DNA of 64,000 nt from JANXUC01 sp964619065 (GTDB lineage Bacteria; Acidobacteriota; Terriglobia; Terriglobales; Acidobacteriaceae): the NCBI GenBank assembly GCA_964619065.1, contig CAZUCC010000010.1, positions 25,284 through 89,283 of the forward strand, in the 5' to 3' direction. The notes under the pieces are model-generated. The model did not search any database and was not told where the DNA came from. It worked only from the letters and a program-made list of their open reading frames with translations. Below, in pieces: positions 8,118 through 16,540 of the stretch. Numbering within the stretch: the first letter of the stretch is position 1; each line of letters begins with the position of its first letter. A program made the position numbers and the translations under genes.

Positions 8118-10271
8118 ATGAATCTCGCTCGCCAGTCCACAATTCTGTTCTCTCTTATTCTCCCCGTCTTATTTGCTTTGACTGTGCGGTCTGCCGGCCA
8201 GACTTCTTCCTCCACGCTGGTCTATCCGCAGCCGAGGCGTGGCGACCAGGTCGACGACTACCATGGCGTCAAGGTCGCCGACCCCTACCGCTGGCTCGAA
8301 GACACGGATTCCGCGGAAACTCGCAGCTGGGTCGAGGCGGAAAACAAACTCACCTTCGGCTACCTGGGGCAGTTCCCTTATCGGCAGGCCATTCACGATC
8401 GTCTGACCAAGCTGTGGAACTTCGAGCGCTACACCGTTCCTCAGCAGCAAGGCGGGCGCTACTTCTTCCAGCACAACAGTGGCCTGCAAAATCAGAATGT
8501 TCTCCTCGTGTCGGAATCCCTCAACGCCGAGCCGCGCGTTTTGCTCGACCCGAATACGCTCTCCCCCGATGGCACAGTCGCGCTCGCCGGTTCCGCAGCC
8601 TCGGACGATGGCAAGCTCATGGCTTATGCCCTCGCGGCTTCAGGCTCCGACTGGAATGAGTGGCACGTGCGCGACGTCGACACCGGAAAAGATACTCCTG
8701 ACCTTCTCAAGTGGGTGAAGTTTTCCGGCGCCTCCTGGAGCAAAGACGGCAAAGGTTTTTACTACAGCCGCTACGACGAGCCCACGGGCGCCACTATGCG
8801 GGACACGAATTATTTCCAGAAGCTTTATTATCATCAGCTGGGCACGGCCCAATCCGAAGACAAACTCATCTACGAACGGCCAGATAACAAAGAGCTTGGC
8901 TTTGCCGGTAACGTCAGCGATGACGGCCACTATCTGATCATCCACGTCTGGCAAGGCACGTCTCCCAAGAACCGTCTCTACTACAAAGACCTGACCCAGC
9001 CCGATTCGCAGGTTGTAAAGCTGCTCGACGACTTCGATGCGCAGTACACGTTCGTCGATAATGACGGCCCCGTCTTTTGGCTGCAGACCGATCTCGATGC
9101 CCCCCGCGGACGCTTGATCGCGATTGACACGCGCCATCCCGAGCGCACCAACTGGAAAACTCTTGTCCCTCAGGGCGCAGACAAGCTGGAGTCTGCTAAT
9201 GTCGTGAACAATTCCTTTCTTCTGGGGTACCTGAAGGACGCGCGAACCGAAGTCCGCGTCCACGACCTGAACGGAATTTTCCTGCGCAACGTCGATTTGC
9301 CGGGCATCGGCACTGCCATAGGTTTCGGCGGCAAACGCAAGGACAAGGAAACCTTCTACGCGTTCACTAGTTTCATTTCCCCAACAACTGTCTATCGCTA
9401 CGATCCGCAAGCCGGCAAGAGTGCCGTCTTCCGCCAGCCCAAGGTCGACTTTGACGCCAGCCGCTACGAAACCGAACAGGTCTTCTACAACAGCAAGGAC
9501 GGCACCCGCGTTCCAATGTTTCTTACCCATAAGAAGGGGCTGAAGCTCGACGGCCAGAATCCCGTCCTGCTTTACGCCTACGGCGGATTTGATATATCGC
9601 TGACCCCTAACTTTTCTGTTCCCAATGTTGTCTGGCTCGAAATGGGAGGTGTCTACGCTCAGCCTAACCTGCGGGGTGGTGGTGAATACGGCGAGGAATG
9701 GCACCAAGCGGGCATGAAGCTGAAAAAGCAGAATGTGTTCGACGACTTCCTCGCCGCCGCTGAATGGCTCATCGCAAACAAGTACACCTCAACGCCCAGG
9801 CTGGCAATTCGCGGCGGCAGCAACGGCGGCCTGCTGGTCGGAGCCTGTGTGACCCAGCGTCCCGATCTTTTCGGGGCCACGCTCCCGGAAGTTGGTGTCA
9901 TGGACATGCTGCGCTTCCACAAATTCACCATCGGCTGGGCCTGGACTTCGGACTACGGCTCCTCCGACGATCCTGCGGAATTTAAGGCGCTGTATGCCTA
10001 CTCGCCGTTGCACAACCTGAAACCGGGAACGAAGTATCCGCCCACGCTCATCGCAACCTCCGATCATGATGACCGCGTGGTTCCCGGCCACAGCTTCAAG
10101 TTCGCAGCGACCATGCAAGCCGATCAGGCGGGATCGGCGCCCGTGCTCATTCGCATTGAGACCAAGGCTGGCCACGGCGCGGGCAAATCCATCACGAAGT
10201 TAATCGATGAGACCGCGGACACCTGGTCATTCCTTGCGCACAATCTGGATATGAAGCCGACGTTGCACTAG
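8118..10271 (+). CDS. Prolyl oligopeptidase (S9A), secreted
   Basis: A 717-residue serine peptidase of family S9A that would cleave short proline-containing peptides. The N terminus MNLARQSTILFSLILPVLF is a signal peptide ending near SAGQ. A beta-propeller domain spans roughly residues 90-430. The C-terminal alpha/beta-hydrolase carries the catalytic Ser in RGGSNGGLLVG, Asp in DHDDRVVP and His in KAGHGAGKS. The start at 8118 is supported by AGAGGA six bases upstream, although an ATG at 8094 is in frame. It probably acts in the periplasm in peptide scavenging. The sequence is full length with an intact triad. Confidence 0.95.
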   Translation: MNLARQSTILFSLILPVLFALTVRSAGQTSSSTLVYPQPRRGDQVDDYHGVKVADPYRWLEDTDSAETRSWVEAENKLTFGYLGQFPYRQAIHDRLTKLWNFERYTVPQQQGGRYFFQHNSGLQNQNVLLVSESLNAEPRVLLDPNTLSPDGTVALAGSAASDDGKLMAYALAASGSDWNEWHVRDVDTGKDTPDLLKWVKFSGASWSKDGKGFYYSRYDEPTGATMRDTNYFQKLYYHQLGTAQSEDKLIYERPDNKELGFAGNVSDDGHYLIIHVWQGTSPKNRLYYKDLTQPDSQVVKLLDDFDAQYTFVDNDGPVFWLQTDLDAPRGRLIAIDTRHPERTNWKTLVPQGADKLESANVVNNSFLLGYLKDARTEVRVHDLNGIFLRNVDLPGIGTAIGFGGKRKDKETFYAFTSFISPTTVYRYDPQAGKSAVFRQPKVDFDASRYETEQVFYNSKDGTRVPMFLTHKKGLKLDGQNPVLLYAYGGFDISLTPNFSVPNVVWLEMGGVYAQPNLRGGGEYGEEWHQAGMKLKKQNVFDDFLAAAEWLIANKYTSTPRLAIRGGSNGGLLVGACVTQRPDLFGATLPEVGVMDMLRFHKFTIGWAWTSDYGSSDDPAEFKALYAYSPLHNLKPGTKYPPTLIATSDHDDRVVPGHSFKFAATMQADQAGSAPVLIRIETKAGHGAGKSITKLIDETADTWSFLAHNLDMKPTLH

Positions 10272-10358
10272 ACCAAGATAAGCTTGGTTACCCAGGAGGG
10301 GGTCTACGTCTGGGTTTCTGATGACACAAGCTTGCTATCCCGATAGAATAGAAGCATC

Positions 10359-10925
10359 ATGAGCAGCTCGGAACTCCTCAGCTTTGGCAACTACGTCGTC
10401 ACAGAAGATGGAAAGAAGAAGGTCAAAGAGTTAACCTTTGGCAACGCCGAGCCGGATGGCATCCTGTTGACCTCTGTCGACATGGTGGTGAACTGGATGC
10501 GCAAGAGTTCCGTGTGGCCGATGACCTTTGGCCTTGCCTGTTGTGCCATCGAAATGATGGCCATGGGCGCATCCCGTTTCGATATTGCCCGCTTTGGCGC
10601 CGAAGTTTTCCGTCCTTCACCACGGCAGTCCGATCTGATGATTATCGCTGGACGCGTTTCCAACAAAATGGCTCCGGTCATTCGTCAGCTGTGGGAACAG
10701 ATGCCCGAACCCAAGTGGGTTATCTCCATGGGCGCGTGCGCAACTTCCGGCGGTATCTTCAATAATTACGCGCTGGTGCAGGGTGTAAATCAGGTGATCC
10801 CGGTTGACATCTACGTCCCGGGTTGTCCGCCGCGCCCCGAGCAACTCATTTATGCCATTACGCTGCTGCAAGAAAAGATTCAGAAAGAGCGTGGCACGAT
10901 GAGGAAAGCGCTGAATCTGTCTTAG
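10359..10925 (+). CDS. nuoB: NADH-quinone oxidoreductase subunit B
   Basis: The 188-residue NuoB subunit of respiratory complex I, which binds the terminal 4Fe-4S cluster N2 that passes electrons to quinone. All ligand motifs are present: adjacent cysteines in GLACCAIEMM, the cysteine in SMGACATSGG and the one in VPGCPPRPEQ. The C-terminal tail is short and typical. It is remarkable for standing alone: no nuoA or nuoC flanks it, whereas nuoM and nuoN lie about 51 kb away at the other end of the window. It could be a second copy or the sole copy; only the rest of the genome can tell. Confidence 0.95.
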   Translation: MSSSELLSFGNYVVTEDGKKKVKELTFGNAEPDGILLTSVDMVVNWMRKSSVWPMTFGLACCAIEMMAMGASRFDIARFGAEVFRPSPRQSDLMIIAGRVSNKMAPVIRQLWEQMPEPKWVISMGACATSGGIFNNYALVQGVNQVIPVDIYVPGCPPRPEQLIYAITLLQEKIQKERGTMRKALNLS

Positions 10926-10959
10926 CGTACGCCGAAGTCGCTAGAAGTTTGGAGCCACG

Positions 10960-11427
10960 ATGCGGTTGCCGCCCTCAAATCCCTCCTCCGGCAATCTGCT
11001 AAACGCAATTCCATCCACTGCCCGTTCAACCTTTTCCGCGCTCGTAGCAATCCTGCTAATGGTGTCGGTTCCTCTGGCACAAGCGCAGCAGGCGGTCTCT
11101 CTGAGTGCAAAAGCAGAGAAGATTCGCCATCACGTGACTGCCTTGTCCCTTGGTTCACCGATTACCGTGATCATGCAAAACAAAGCTGAATATCACGGTT
11201 CACTGGGAACAGTGCGCGCCACAGAGTTTGTGGTCAATGAAGTGGACGAGAATCGTCCAGTCACCGTGCGTTATGAAGATGTCAACAAGCTTCGCAATGG
11301 CTATGGAGGTTATAACTTCATTTCCGGCAAGCACGTCGATCCTTTCCGCAGCAAAGTTGCTGCCGTCGTCGTTCTTGGGAGCCTTCTTGCGATTGTTCTG
11401 GTGATCGTGTCTCTCGACAAGTCTTAA
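10960..11427 (+). CDS. Unknown membrane-anchored protein with a possible Sm-like core
   Basis: A 155-residue protein of unknown function. The N terminus has a hydrophobic segment (about residues 26-42) ending in VPLAQAQQ, either a signal peptide or an anchor. A second helix spans about residues 132-151. Between them lies LGSPITVIMQNKAEYHGSLG and a following FVVNEV, whose pattern of a hydrophilic turn between short beta strands recalls Sm/LSm folds; this resemblance is weak and judged by eye. The soluble part would face the periplasm if the N terminus is cleaved. A GGAG ribosome site precedes the ATG. It follows nuoB by 34 bases and could be cotranscribed. Confidence 0.6.
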   Translation: MRLPPSNPSSGNLLNAIPSTARSTFSALVAILLMVSVPLAQAQQAVSLSAKAEKIRHHVTALSLGSPITVIMQNKAEYHGSLGTVRATEFVVNEVDENRPVTVRYEDVNKLRNGYGGYNFISGKHVDPFRSKVAAVVVLGSLLAIVLVIVSLDKS

Positions 11428-11539
11428 CGGTTTGTTGAACAATCCCTTGCAACAATGGAAAAGCCAATCAGTGTAGTCCTGAAGTTCAAGAGGTTTATCA
11501 ATTCCCGCCAGGCTGGAGCAGTCTCTCCGTCAGAAATTG

Positions 11540-12052
11540 TTAGCGTGATACTGGCGTCGGCGGTTGGTGCTCAGGCCACACTGTGGTGATGACAAGTGCG
11601 ACTACTATTCCCATCGAAACCTCAAGGAACCGGTGCACCGCAGTCACCCACGGACTATTGGCGCGCGGGATGAGCAGGATAATCGCAAGGGTGACACTGG
11701 CATGCCGGTACGCGGTTCTCTCCACCCGAAAAGCCGAACACAGTAGTCCGACTACAAGCACGGCTACGCCGAAAACAAGAACGTTACCCCGGAAGTGCAT
11801 TGCTACCAGCCCTCCACAGGCAGCGCCCAATGCTGTGCCCGCGAATCTCTGCAGGGACAGCGGTAGCGAGTCTGCCAAGGTGGATTGCATGACAATGAGG
11901 GTCGAGATCGAAGACCAATAGGCTTCCGGCAGCCCAAGCAGCTGGGCTACCAGCAAGGACAGTACAGCGGCAGACGCAACTCGCACAGAATGTATAGGGT
12001 TCGCTGGGTTTTGCCCTGCGATGATCGATTGACGTAAGTGTTCGGTGTTCAT
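11540..12052 (-). CDS. FUSC-family inner membrane protein
   Basis: A 170-residue protein with five or six membrane segments that matches the membrane half of FUSC/aromatic acid exporter proteins: VRVASAAVLSLLVAQLLGLP is followed by YWSSISTLIVMQ and a glycine-rich GTALGAACGGLVA. Family members are thought to export aromatic acids or related toxic compounds. The cytoplasmic domain of longer members is missing, so this is a short form. No membrane-fusion partner is nearby. It shares orientation with marC upstream. Confidence 0.72.
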   Translation of the reverse strand: MNTEHLRQSIIAGQNPANPIHSVRVASAAVLSLLVAQLLGLPEAYWSSISTLIVMQSTLADSLPLSLQRFAGTALGAACGGLVAMHFRGNVLVFGVAVLVVGLLCSAFRVERTAYRHASVTLAIILLIPRANSPWVTAVHRFLEVSMGIVVALVITTVWPEHQPPTPVSR

Positions 12053-12133
12053 CGGGTTGCCTCTATCTCCTATCCATGACTGGGCGAGCCTTTGACGGCC
12101 GTAAGGCCTGATTCGTGGGGCGTTTGGTTGTTG

Positions 12134-12793
12134 TTAGCGCACATTCAATGGCACAGAAGCGAACAGCGCACTGACTCCATTCCACAGAATCTGAACTCCA
12201 ATACAGACCAGCAGAAACGACGAAAGCCGCATGATTGCGGTCATCGCCGAGGCTCCCAGGATTTGCGCCAGGCGGTCTGCGAAGCCATAGCACAGGAAAA
12301 TGCTGAACGCGATCACTAGCGACCCGAGCAGCGCTGTCACGACGGCCCAGGGCTCGACTCCGTGGCGGACTGCGTTTGCGCCCAAAGTGATTGCCACTGA
12401 AATCGATCCTGGACCTACCGTCAGAGGCAGAGTCAGTGGGTAAAACGCTTGACCAAAGGGGTCTTGCGGTTTTGCGTTTCGGTGTACCTCGCTGCGTTCA
12501 TCGTCCTCCCGTTGCTTGAGCATCGTCCATCCCGTCGAGATGACAATCAACCCTCCGCCAACTTGCACCACGGGCAGGGAAATTCCAAAGAAGGCAAGAA
12601 CATGCGTGCCAATGAGATAGGAGCCCACTAACAAGAAAAAGCTGTTTCTGGCAATCCGCCAGGCTAGTCCCATTCGCGCTTGCGGCGAGGACTCCCGCGT
12701 AAGTGCAAGAAAGATTGGGCTTCCTCCCAGCGGGTTCACGATGGGGAAGAGTGCACTGAGAATCAAAACCAAGCTTTTCGCTGCTTCCGCCAT
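12134..12793 (-). CDS. MarC-family (UPF0056) integral membrane protein
   Basis: A 219-residue protein with about six membrane helices. It carries the family's FPIVNPLGGSPIFLALT motif in helix 1 and PLTLPLTVGPGSISVAI in the middle. The role of MarC proteins is not established despite their historical link to multiple antibiotic resistance. The second of two adjacent ATG codons (12793) was chosen because it has better spacing from the strong CGGAGG site; 12796 is the alternative. A TATAAT-like sequence lies at 12811-12816 on the same strand. An acidic/basic loop (REDDERSEVHRNAK) separates the two halves. Confidence 0.87.
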   Translation of the reverse strand: MAEAAKSLVLILSALFPIVNPLGGSPIFLALTRESSPQARMGLAWRIARNSFFLLVGSYLIGTHVLAFFGISLPVVQVGGGLIVISTGWTMLKQREDDERSEVHRNAKPQDPFGQAFYPLTLPLTVGPGSISVAITLGANAVRHGVEPWAVVTALLGSLVIAFSIFLCYGFADRLAQILGASAMTAIMRLSSFLLVCIGVQILWNGVSALFASVPLNVR

Positions 12794-12986
12794 CATTCCT
12801 CCGGCCTTGCATTATAGCCGTGCCGCATGGGCAACAGAGGGGATCGGTCACACGCTGTTAAAGAAAAATTGACACTATCGTGACAACTCCGGCCCTTTGC
12901 TTTGGGATACTGCGGCCCTCTAGAATCCGCGTCGCAGGCATTCCGCAGCCGGAAGCGGCACCCGAAGTTTCTTGAAGGGGACAACT

Positions 12987-14552
12987 ATGAGACCTCACGT
13001 CATTGCCTTTGCGTTTGCCGTTTCCATGATGGGCCTGTGTGGCGCGATCAGCGCGCAGACCAGTCCGCCCGCTGCTTCTACCGGGTGTAACAGCCCGAAT
13101 GGAAACCGCTTCAACCTGGAGCCGCGTCCCAACGCCGTGGTTGAGGCGGCTGAATCCGTTGCTGTGCTGCCCAACCGGGCGGGTGCGAATATCGATTTGG
13201 TTGTTGCCACCGGGAACGATGCCCGCGGATCGTTCGATAACCCCAACGCGACCATTATCAGTGCGGACGCCTTTTATGTTCAGCGCTCGAACTCCAACTG
13301 CGCTGCCGATTTTGAAGGTGGCATACCCGAGATTGACAACATCTTCGATTCATTTGTCCCCTTCGGAAGCCCTACCGTCGTGGCCGATCCCGCACGCGAC
13401 GCATTCTTCTTGGTAGATCTCAGATTTGGCATCCTTCACGACGACAACGGTGTCGGGATCATCCGGGCGACGGCAGCGAATCTTCTCGATCCGAAGGCCT
13501 GTCCGAATGGCACAGAAGTCGGAACGGCAACCTGCTGGACCACCGGGGCGGTCACCAACATTACTTCGCTCAATGCATTCCTCTCCAATCCGCAGATCGC
13601 AGTCGATACAAGAAAAACTGGGATAGGGGCTGGCGATATCTACACCGTAGTTTCTCAGGCGGACCCCAACAATACGCTTCACAAAAGCGTCTTCCTGACG
13701 GCCTGCACCAGCCTGCTCAACTGTGGCAATTCCATCAAGATCAGCGGAGCCGACCTGGAAGGAGACTATGGGTGGGTGCAAGTACGTCCGGACGGTAGCA
13801 TCACAGTGTCGTATCGGAACACGAGCTTTCCAGGAGTTAATCCGGAGACCATCAAATTTGCAAACTGCAAACCCAAAGGTGCGCCTGCATCGCCCACGTG
13901 TAGCGCACCGGTGGTCATCACTACAGAAAAGAATCCGGTTTTCGCAAGTAATGAAGGGGATGCTCCCACCTTGAATGTCCTCTATCCAAAGCATGCGCAT
14001 CGTCTGGAAAGCGACGGGAAGACCGTAACCACGTTTCTGGTTTATGACCGTTGCAATGTACCCATCATGTCCCTCGGCGTTGCAAGCTTTGTTTGTCCGA
14101 AATCCGAGATCGCGATGACCACTTCCAAAAACGGCGGCACGACTTGGTCTCCGATTTCGGCCAGTACGACCAGCCCGGGACAGCAATTTTTCTCCGCGAT
14201 CGCGACCGATGCTTCGACTGGAACGGTCAACATCGCCTACTACTCCACTGAGAACGATCCCTTTGGAGAGCGCCCGCAGGTTTTTCTCGCTCAGGTGGCA
14301 CCCGGCGGGACGACGGTAGGCACGCCGAAGTTGCTGACATCGGCGTCGGCAGATATGCAGGCATCGTCGCCGATCCTGCTTCCGTTCCAAGCTACTGGGT
14401 TTGGCGACCGCATCGGGCTGGCGGCAGCCGGAACAGGAACAGCGGGGAAGAGCCGCGCCTATGTGGGCTTTACCTGGAGTAGCGTGCCCGGAACTTATGG
14501 CGGCGTTTCCAGCACCGATGTGAATAATCATCTGACGCTGTTTCAGTACTAG
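12987..14552 (+). CDS. Secreted protein with a degenerate Asp-box, tandem copy 1
   Basis: A 521-residue exported protein of unknown function. A signal peptide ends near GAISAQT. The mature part is rich in short beta-strand-like segments and cysteines. A sialidase-type Asp-box-like stretch TTSKNGGTTWSPI occurs near residue 370, with Asn in place of the usual Asp. Motifs shared with the next gene include FNLEP near the N terminus, VVADPARDAFF, VRPDGSITVSY, YPKHAHR and IATDASTGTVNIAYYST. This points to a beta-propeller fold, but no catalytic site is evident. A GAAGGGG site six bases before the ATG fixes the start. It is the first of two tandem paralogues. Confidence 0.75.
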   Translation: MRPHVIAFAFAVSMMGLCGAISAQTSPPAASTGCNSPNGNRFNLEPRPNAVVEAAESVAVLPNRAGANIDLVVATGNDARGSFDNPNATIISADAFYVQRSNSNCAADFEGGIPEIDNIFDSFVPFGSPTVVADPARDAFFLVDLRFGILHDDNGVGIIRATAANLLDPKACPNGTEVGTATCWTTGAVTNITSLNAFLSNPQIAVDTRKTGIGAGDIYTVVSQADPNNTLHKSVFLTACTSLLNCGNSIKISGADLEGDYGWVQVRPDGSITVSYRNTSFPGVNPETIKFANCKPKGAPASPTCSAPVVITTEKNPVFASNEGDAPTLNVLYPKHAHRLESDGKTVTTFLVYDRCNVPIMSLGVASFVCPKSEIAMTTSKNGGTTWSPISASTTSPGQQFFSAIATDASTGTVNIAYYSTENDPFGERPQVFLAQVAPGGTTVGTPKLLTSASADMQASSPILLPFQATGFGDRIGLAAAGTGTAGKSRAYVGFTWSSVPGTYGGVSSTDVNNHLTLFQY

Positions 14553-14591
14553 CGCGGGCAGCGAGCTATACGAGTTTGGGGGAGAATCGAG

Positions 14592-16421
14592 ATGGAAGCA
14601 ATAAAGACCGGGACACTGGCAATCGTTGTTGGATCATTACTGCTCCTTCAGCCGCTACAGGCCCAGAGCGTTCGTCGCAGTGGCGCGGCAGGGAAGAACC
14701 AGGCAAGCATGCCAAAGGCTTTCCAGGGCTTCCGGATTCCGCCATCGGCACCGCTTCGGTTTCTCGCGTCCGATGAAGGCAGAGGCCTTCTGAAAGCGAC
14801 TGGACACCCGTTGGCGCAATATGCCATCCAGGCGTTTGGCGAGCCTTCGCAAGCCGCAGTGGCGGCTGCTGCGCGGTTCCAACAGGCCGCGAGTGTCACT
14901 CAGTCAGTAGTGTCTGGGCAACAGTTAGCGGCTGCCTCCGTTCCGTGCGCCGGAACTAGCGGCGCCCTTTTCAACCTGGAACCGCGGGCGAATGCAGTCG
15001 CACAAAATCAGGCAAATGCTGATTTTCTGCCCAACCGCATTGCGGCGGGAGACGACCTGATCGTGCAAGCGGCGAACGACTGGCGTGGCAATTCGACCAC
15101 GGCTAAATGGGACCAGAACGTGAGCGGCTACTACGTACACCGCTCAACCACTGCAGACTGTAGCGTGCAGTTTGAAGGTGGCCTGCCGACCTTTACAGCC
15201 CAGGGCAATCCGGAGATGGGAATCGGGAACGTGGTAGTCGCGGCGGACCCTGCCCGGGATGCATTCTTCATGGCGGATGTGCGCCTAGCCAATACGGGAG
15301 GAGTGGGTTTGTTCCGCGCCTCCGCTTCCACATTACTCAACACGACAGCTTGTCCAAATGGAACACACTCCCAGGCCCAGGCGACATCTTGTTGGAAGAC
15401 GACGGCTCCCGTGCTGCTCTTCCCACAGCCCATTTTCGATTCAGTGAACGATCTGCCCCGCATCGCCCTGGATGAGCGTCCCAACGGGGCGGGAACGGGA
15501 GCAGGCAACGCCTATGTGGTGAGCACGCAGTTCAGTTTCTCGCTACAGACAAGCGTCATCGCTCTCGCGGCCTGCAGCAATACGCTGAACTGCAGCCCGG
15601 CTCTCACTGTGAGTGGCCCCGACATCAGCTCCGGTTTTCCGGATGTGCGGGTACGCCCGGATGGCCAGATCACTGTTTCCTATCTCGTCGCCAACAGCAA
15701 TGGAAGCGAGAGCATTAAGTATGTGGCGTGCACTCCGGCGGTCGCTCCGAAAGTGCCCACCTGCGGTGCACCCACTTTGGTACGCAACATAGTCCGTCCC
15801 ATCGCGCCTAGCAGTGGATCGCCCGTCCAGACAGAGTTACTTAACGTGAATCTGTTAGCGTTTACGTATCCGAAGCACGCGCATCGAGCGGAGTCCGGAA
15901 ATACTTTCACAACCTTCCTCGTCTATGACGATTGCAAGCGTCAATTCCTCCAGGGGAACCCTCCCTTTGCTGTATGTCTGGATGCGGAAGTCTTGATGAC
16001 CAGTTCCACAGACAATGGGAAAACGTGGTCCACTCCGGTATCTGCGGACAACGCGGCGGGCCACCACTTTTATCCGGTTATTGCCACCGATGCCTCCACT
16101 GGGTTTGTGAACATCGCCTACTACAGCACGGAAGGTGACACGTTTAATCACGACATACGCGTGGTGCTGAACCAGATCGCGCCCGGTGCCACGAAGATTG
16201 GTCCGGCAAAATTCGTAACTCAAACGCTGACCCCGATTGATTCCGATCCCGGCAATACGGGGGCCGATCTATTCGAAACGTTTATTGGGGTAGTTGCGCG
16301 CGGTACCGCCTCTGGACAAAGCAAGGTCTATACGTCCTTCCATACCAACGCAGTGTCAGGAACGTACGGAGGCCGTGCGTTGCCGGAAGAGAACAACCAC
16401 ATCGGTGTATTCGTCTACTAG
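14592..16421 (+). CDS. Secreted Asp-box protein, tandem copy 2
   Basis: A 609-residue exported paralogue of the preceding gene, 39 bases downstream and probably in the same transcript. The signal peptide MEAIKTGTLAIVVGSLLLLQ ends near QPLQAQS. About 90 extra alanine- and glutamine-rich residues separate it from the shared FNLEPRANAV start. A canonical Asp-box STDNGKTWSTPV is followed by IATDASTGFVNIAYYST, and most cysteines are conserved with copy 1, which suggests a common disulfide-bonded propeller. No sialidase catalytic residues could be identified, so binding or structural roles are as likely as enzymatic ones. A GGGGGAG stretch precedes the ATG. Confidence 0.75.
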   Translation: MEAIKTGTLAIVVGSLLLLQPLQAQSVRRSGAAGKNQASMPKAFQGFRIPPSAPLRFLASDEGRGLLKATGHPLAQYAIQAFGEPSQAAVAAAARFQQAASVTQSVVSGQQLAAASVPCAGTSGALFNLEPRANAVAQNQANADFLPNRIAAGDDLIVQAANDWRGNSTTAKWDQNVSGYYVHRSTTADCSVQFEGGLPTFTAQGNPEMGIGNVVVAADPARDAFFMADVRLANTGGVGLFRASASTLLNTTACPNGTHSQAQATSCWKTTAPVLLFPQPIFDSVNDLPRIALDERPNGAGTGAGNAYVVSTQFSFSLQTSVIALAACSNTLNCSPALTVSGPDISSGFPDVRVRPDGQITVSYLVANSNGSESIKYVACTPAVAPKVPTCGAPTLVRNIVRPIAPSSGSPVQTELLNVNLLAFTYPKHAHRAESGNTFTTFLVYDDCKRQFLQGNPPFAVCLDAEVLMTSSTDNGKTWSTPVSADNAAGHHFYPVIATDASTGFVNIAYYSTEGDTFNHDIRVVLNQIAPGATKIGPAKFVTQTLTPIDSDPGNTGADLFETFIGVVARGTASGQSKVYTSFHTNAVSGTYGGRALPEENNHIGVFVY

Positions 16422-16516
16422 GTCAGATCAGTGGGACGACGATCTTTGGCGGCGGTGGTGCCGCCGCTAAATGTTCCGGTCTAGGATGTGGAACGGTGTT
16501 GAGGTGACGCCATAAC

Positions 16517-16540
16517 AACGGCTCAGAATGGAGAGCCGTT
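16517..16540. terminator. Hairpin between convergent genes
   Basis: AACGGCTC and GAGCCGTT pair to give an 8-base stem across the end of the GAF-TonB gene, whose stop codon overlaps the right arm. A second GC-rich hairpin (GGCGGC/GCCGCC) lies at about 16450-16467. Neither has a long T run, so termination is only suggested by position between convergent genes. Confidence 0.35.

Noticed and set aside
8640..9707. 355-codon minus-strand frame inside the prolyl oligopeptidase
   Set aside because: The plus-strand frame has an intact catalytic triad and signal peptide; the antisense frame has no recognisable motif or ribosome site.
12869..12900. TTGACA promoter ahead of the first Asp-box gene
   Set aside because: The -35-like TTGACA at 12869 has no -10 at 16-18 bases, so it was not listed as a promoter.
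13350..14531. 393-codon minus-strand frame opposite the first Asp-box gene
   Set aside because: Antisense to a gene with a clear signal peptide and a conserved paralogue; composition is shadow-like.
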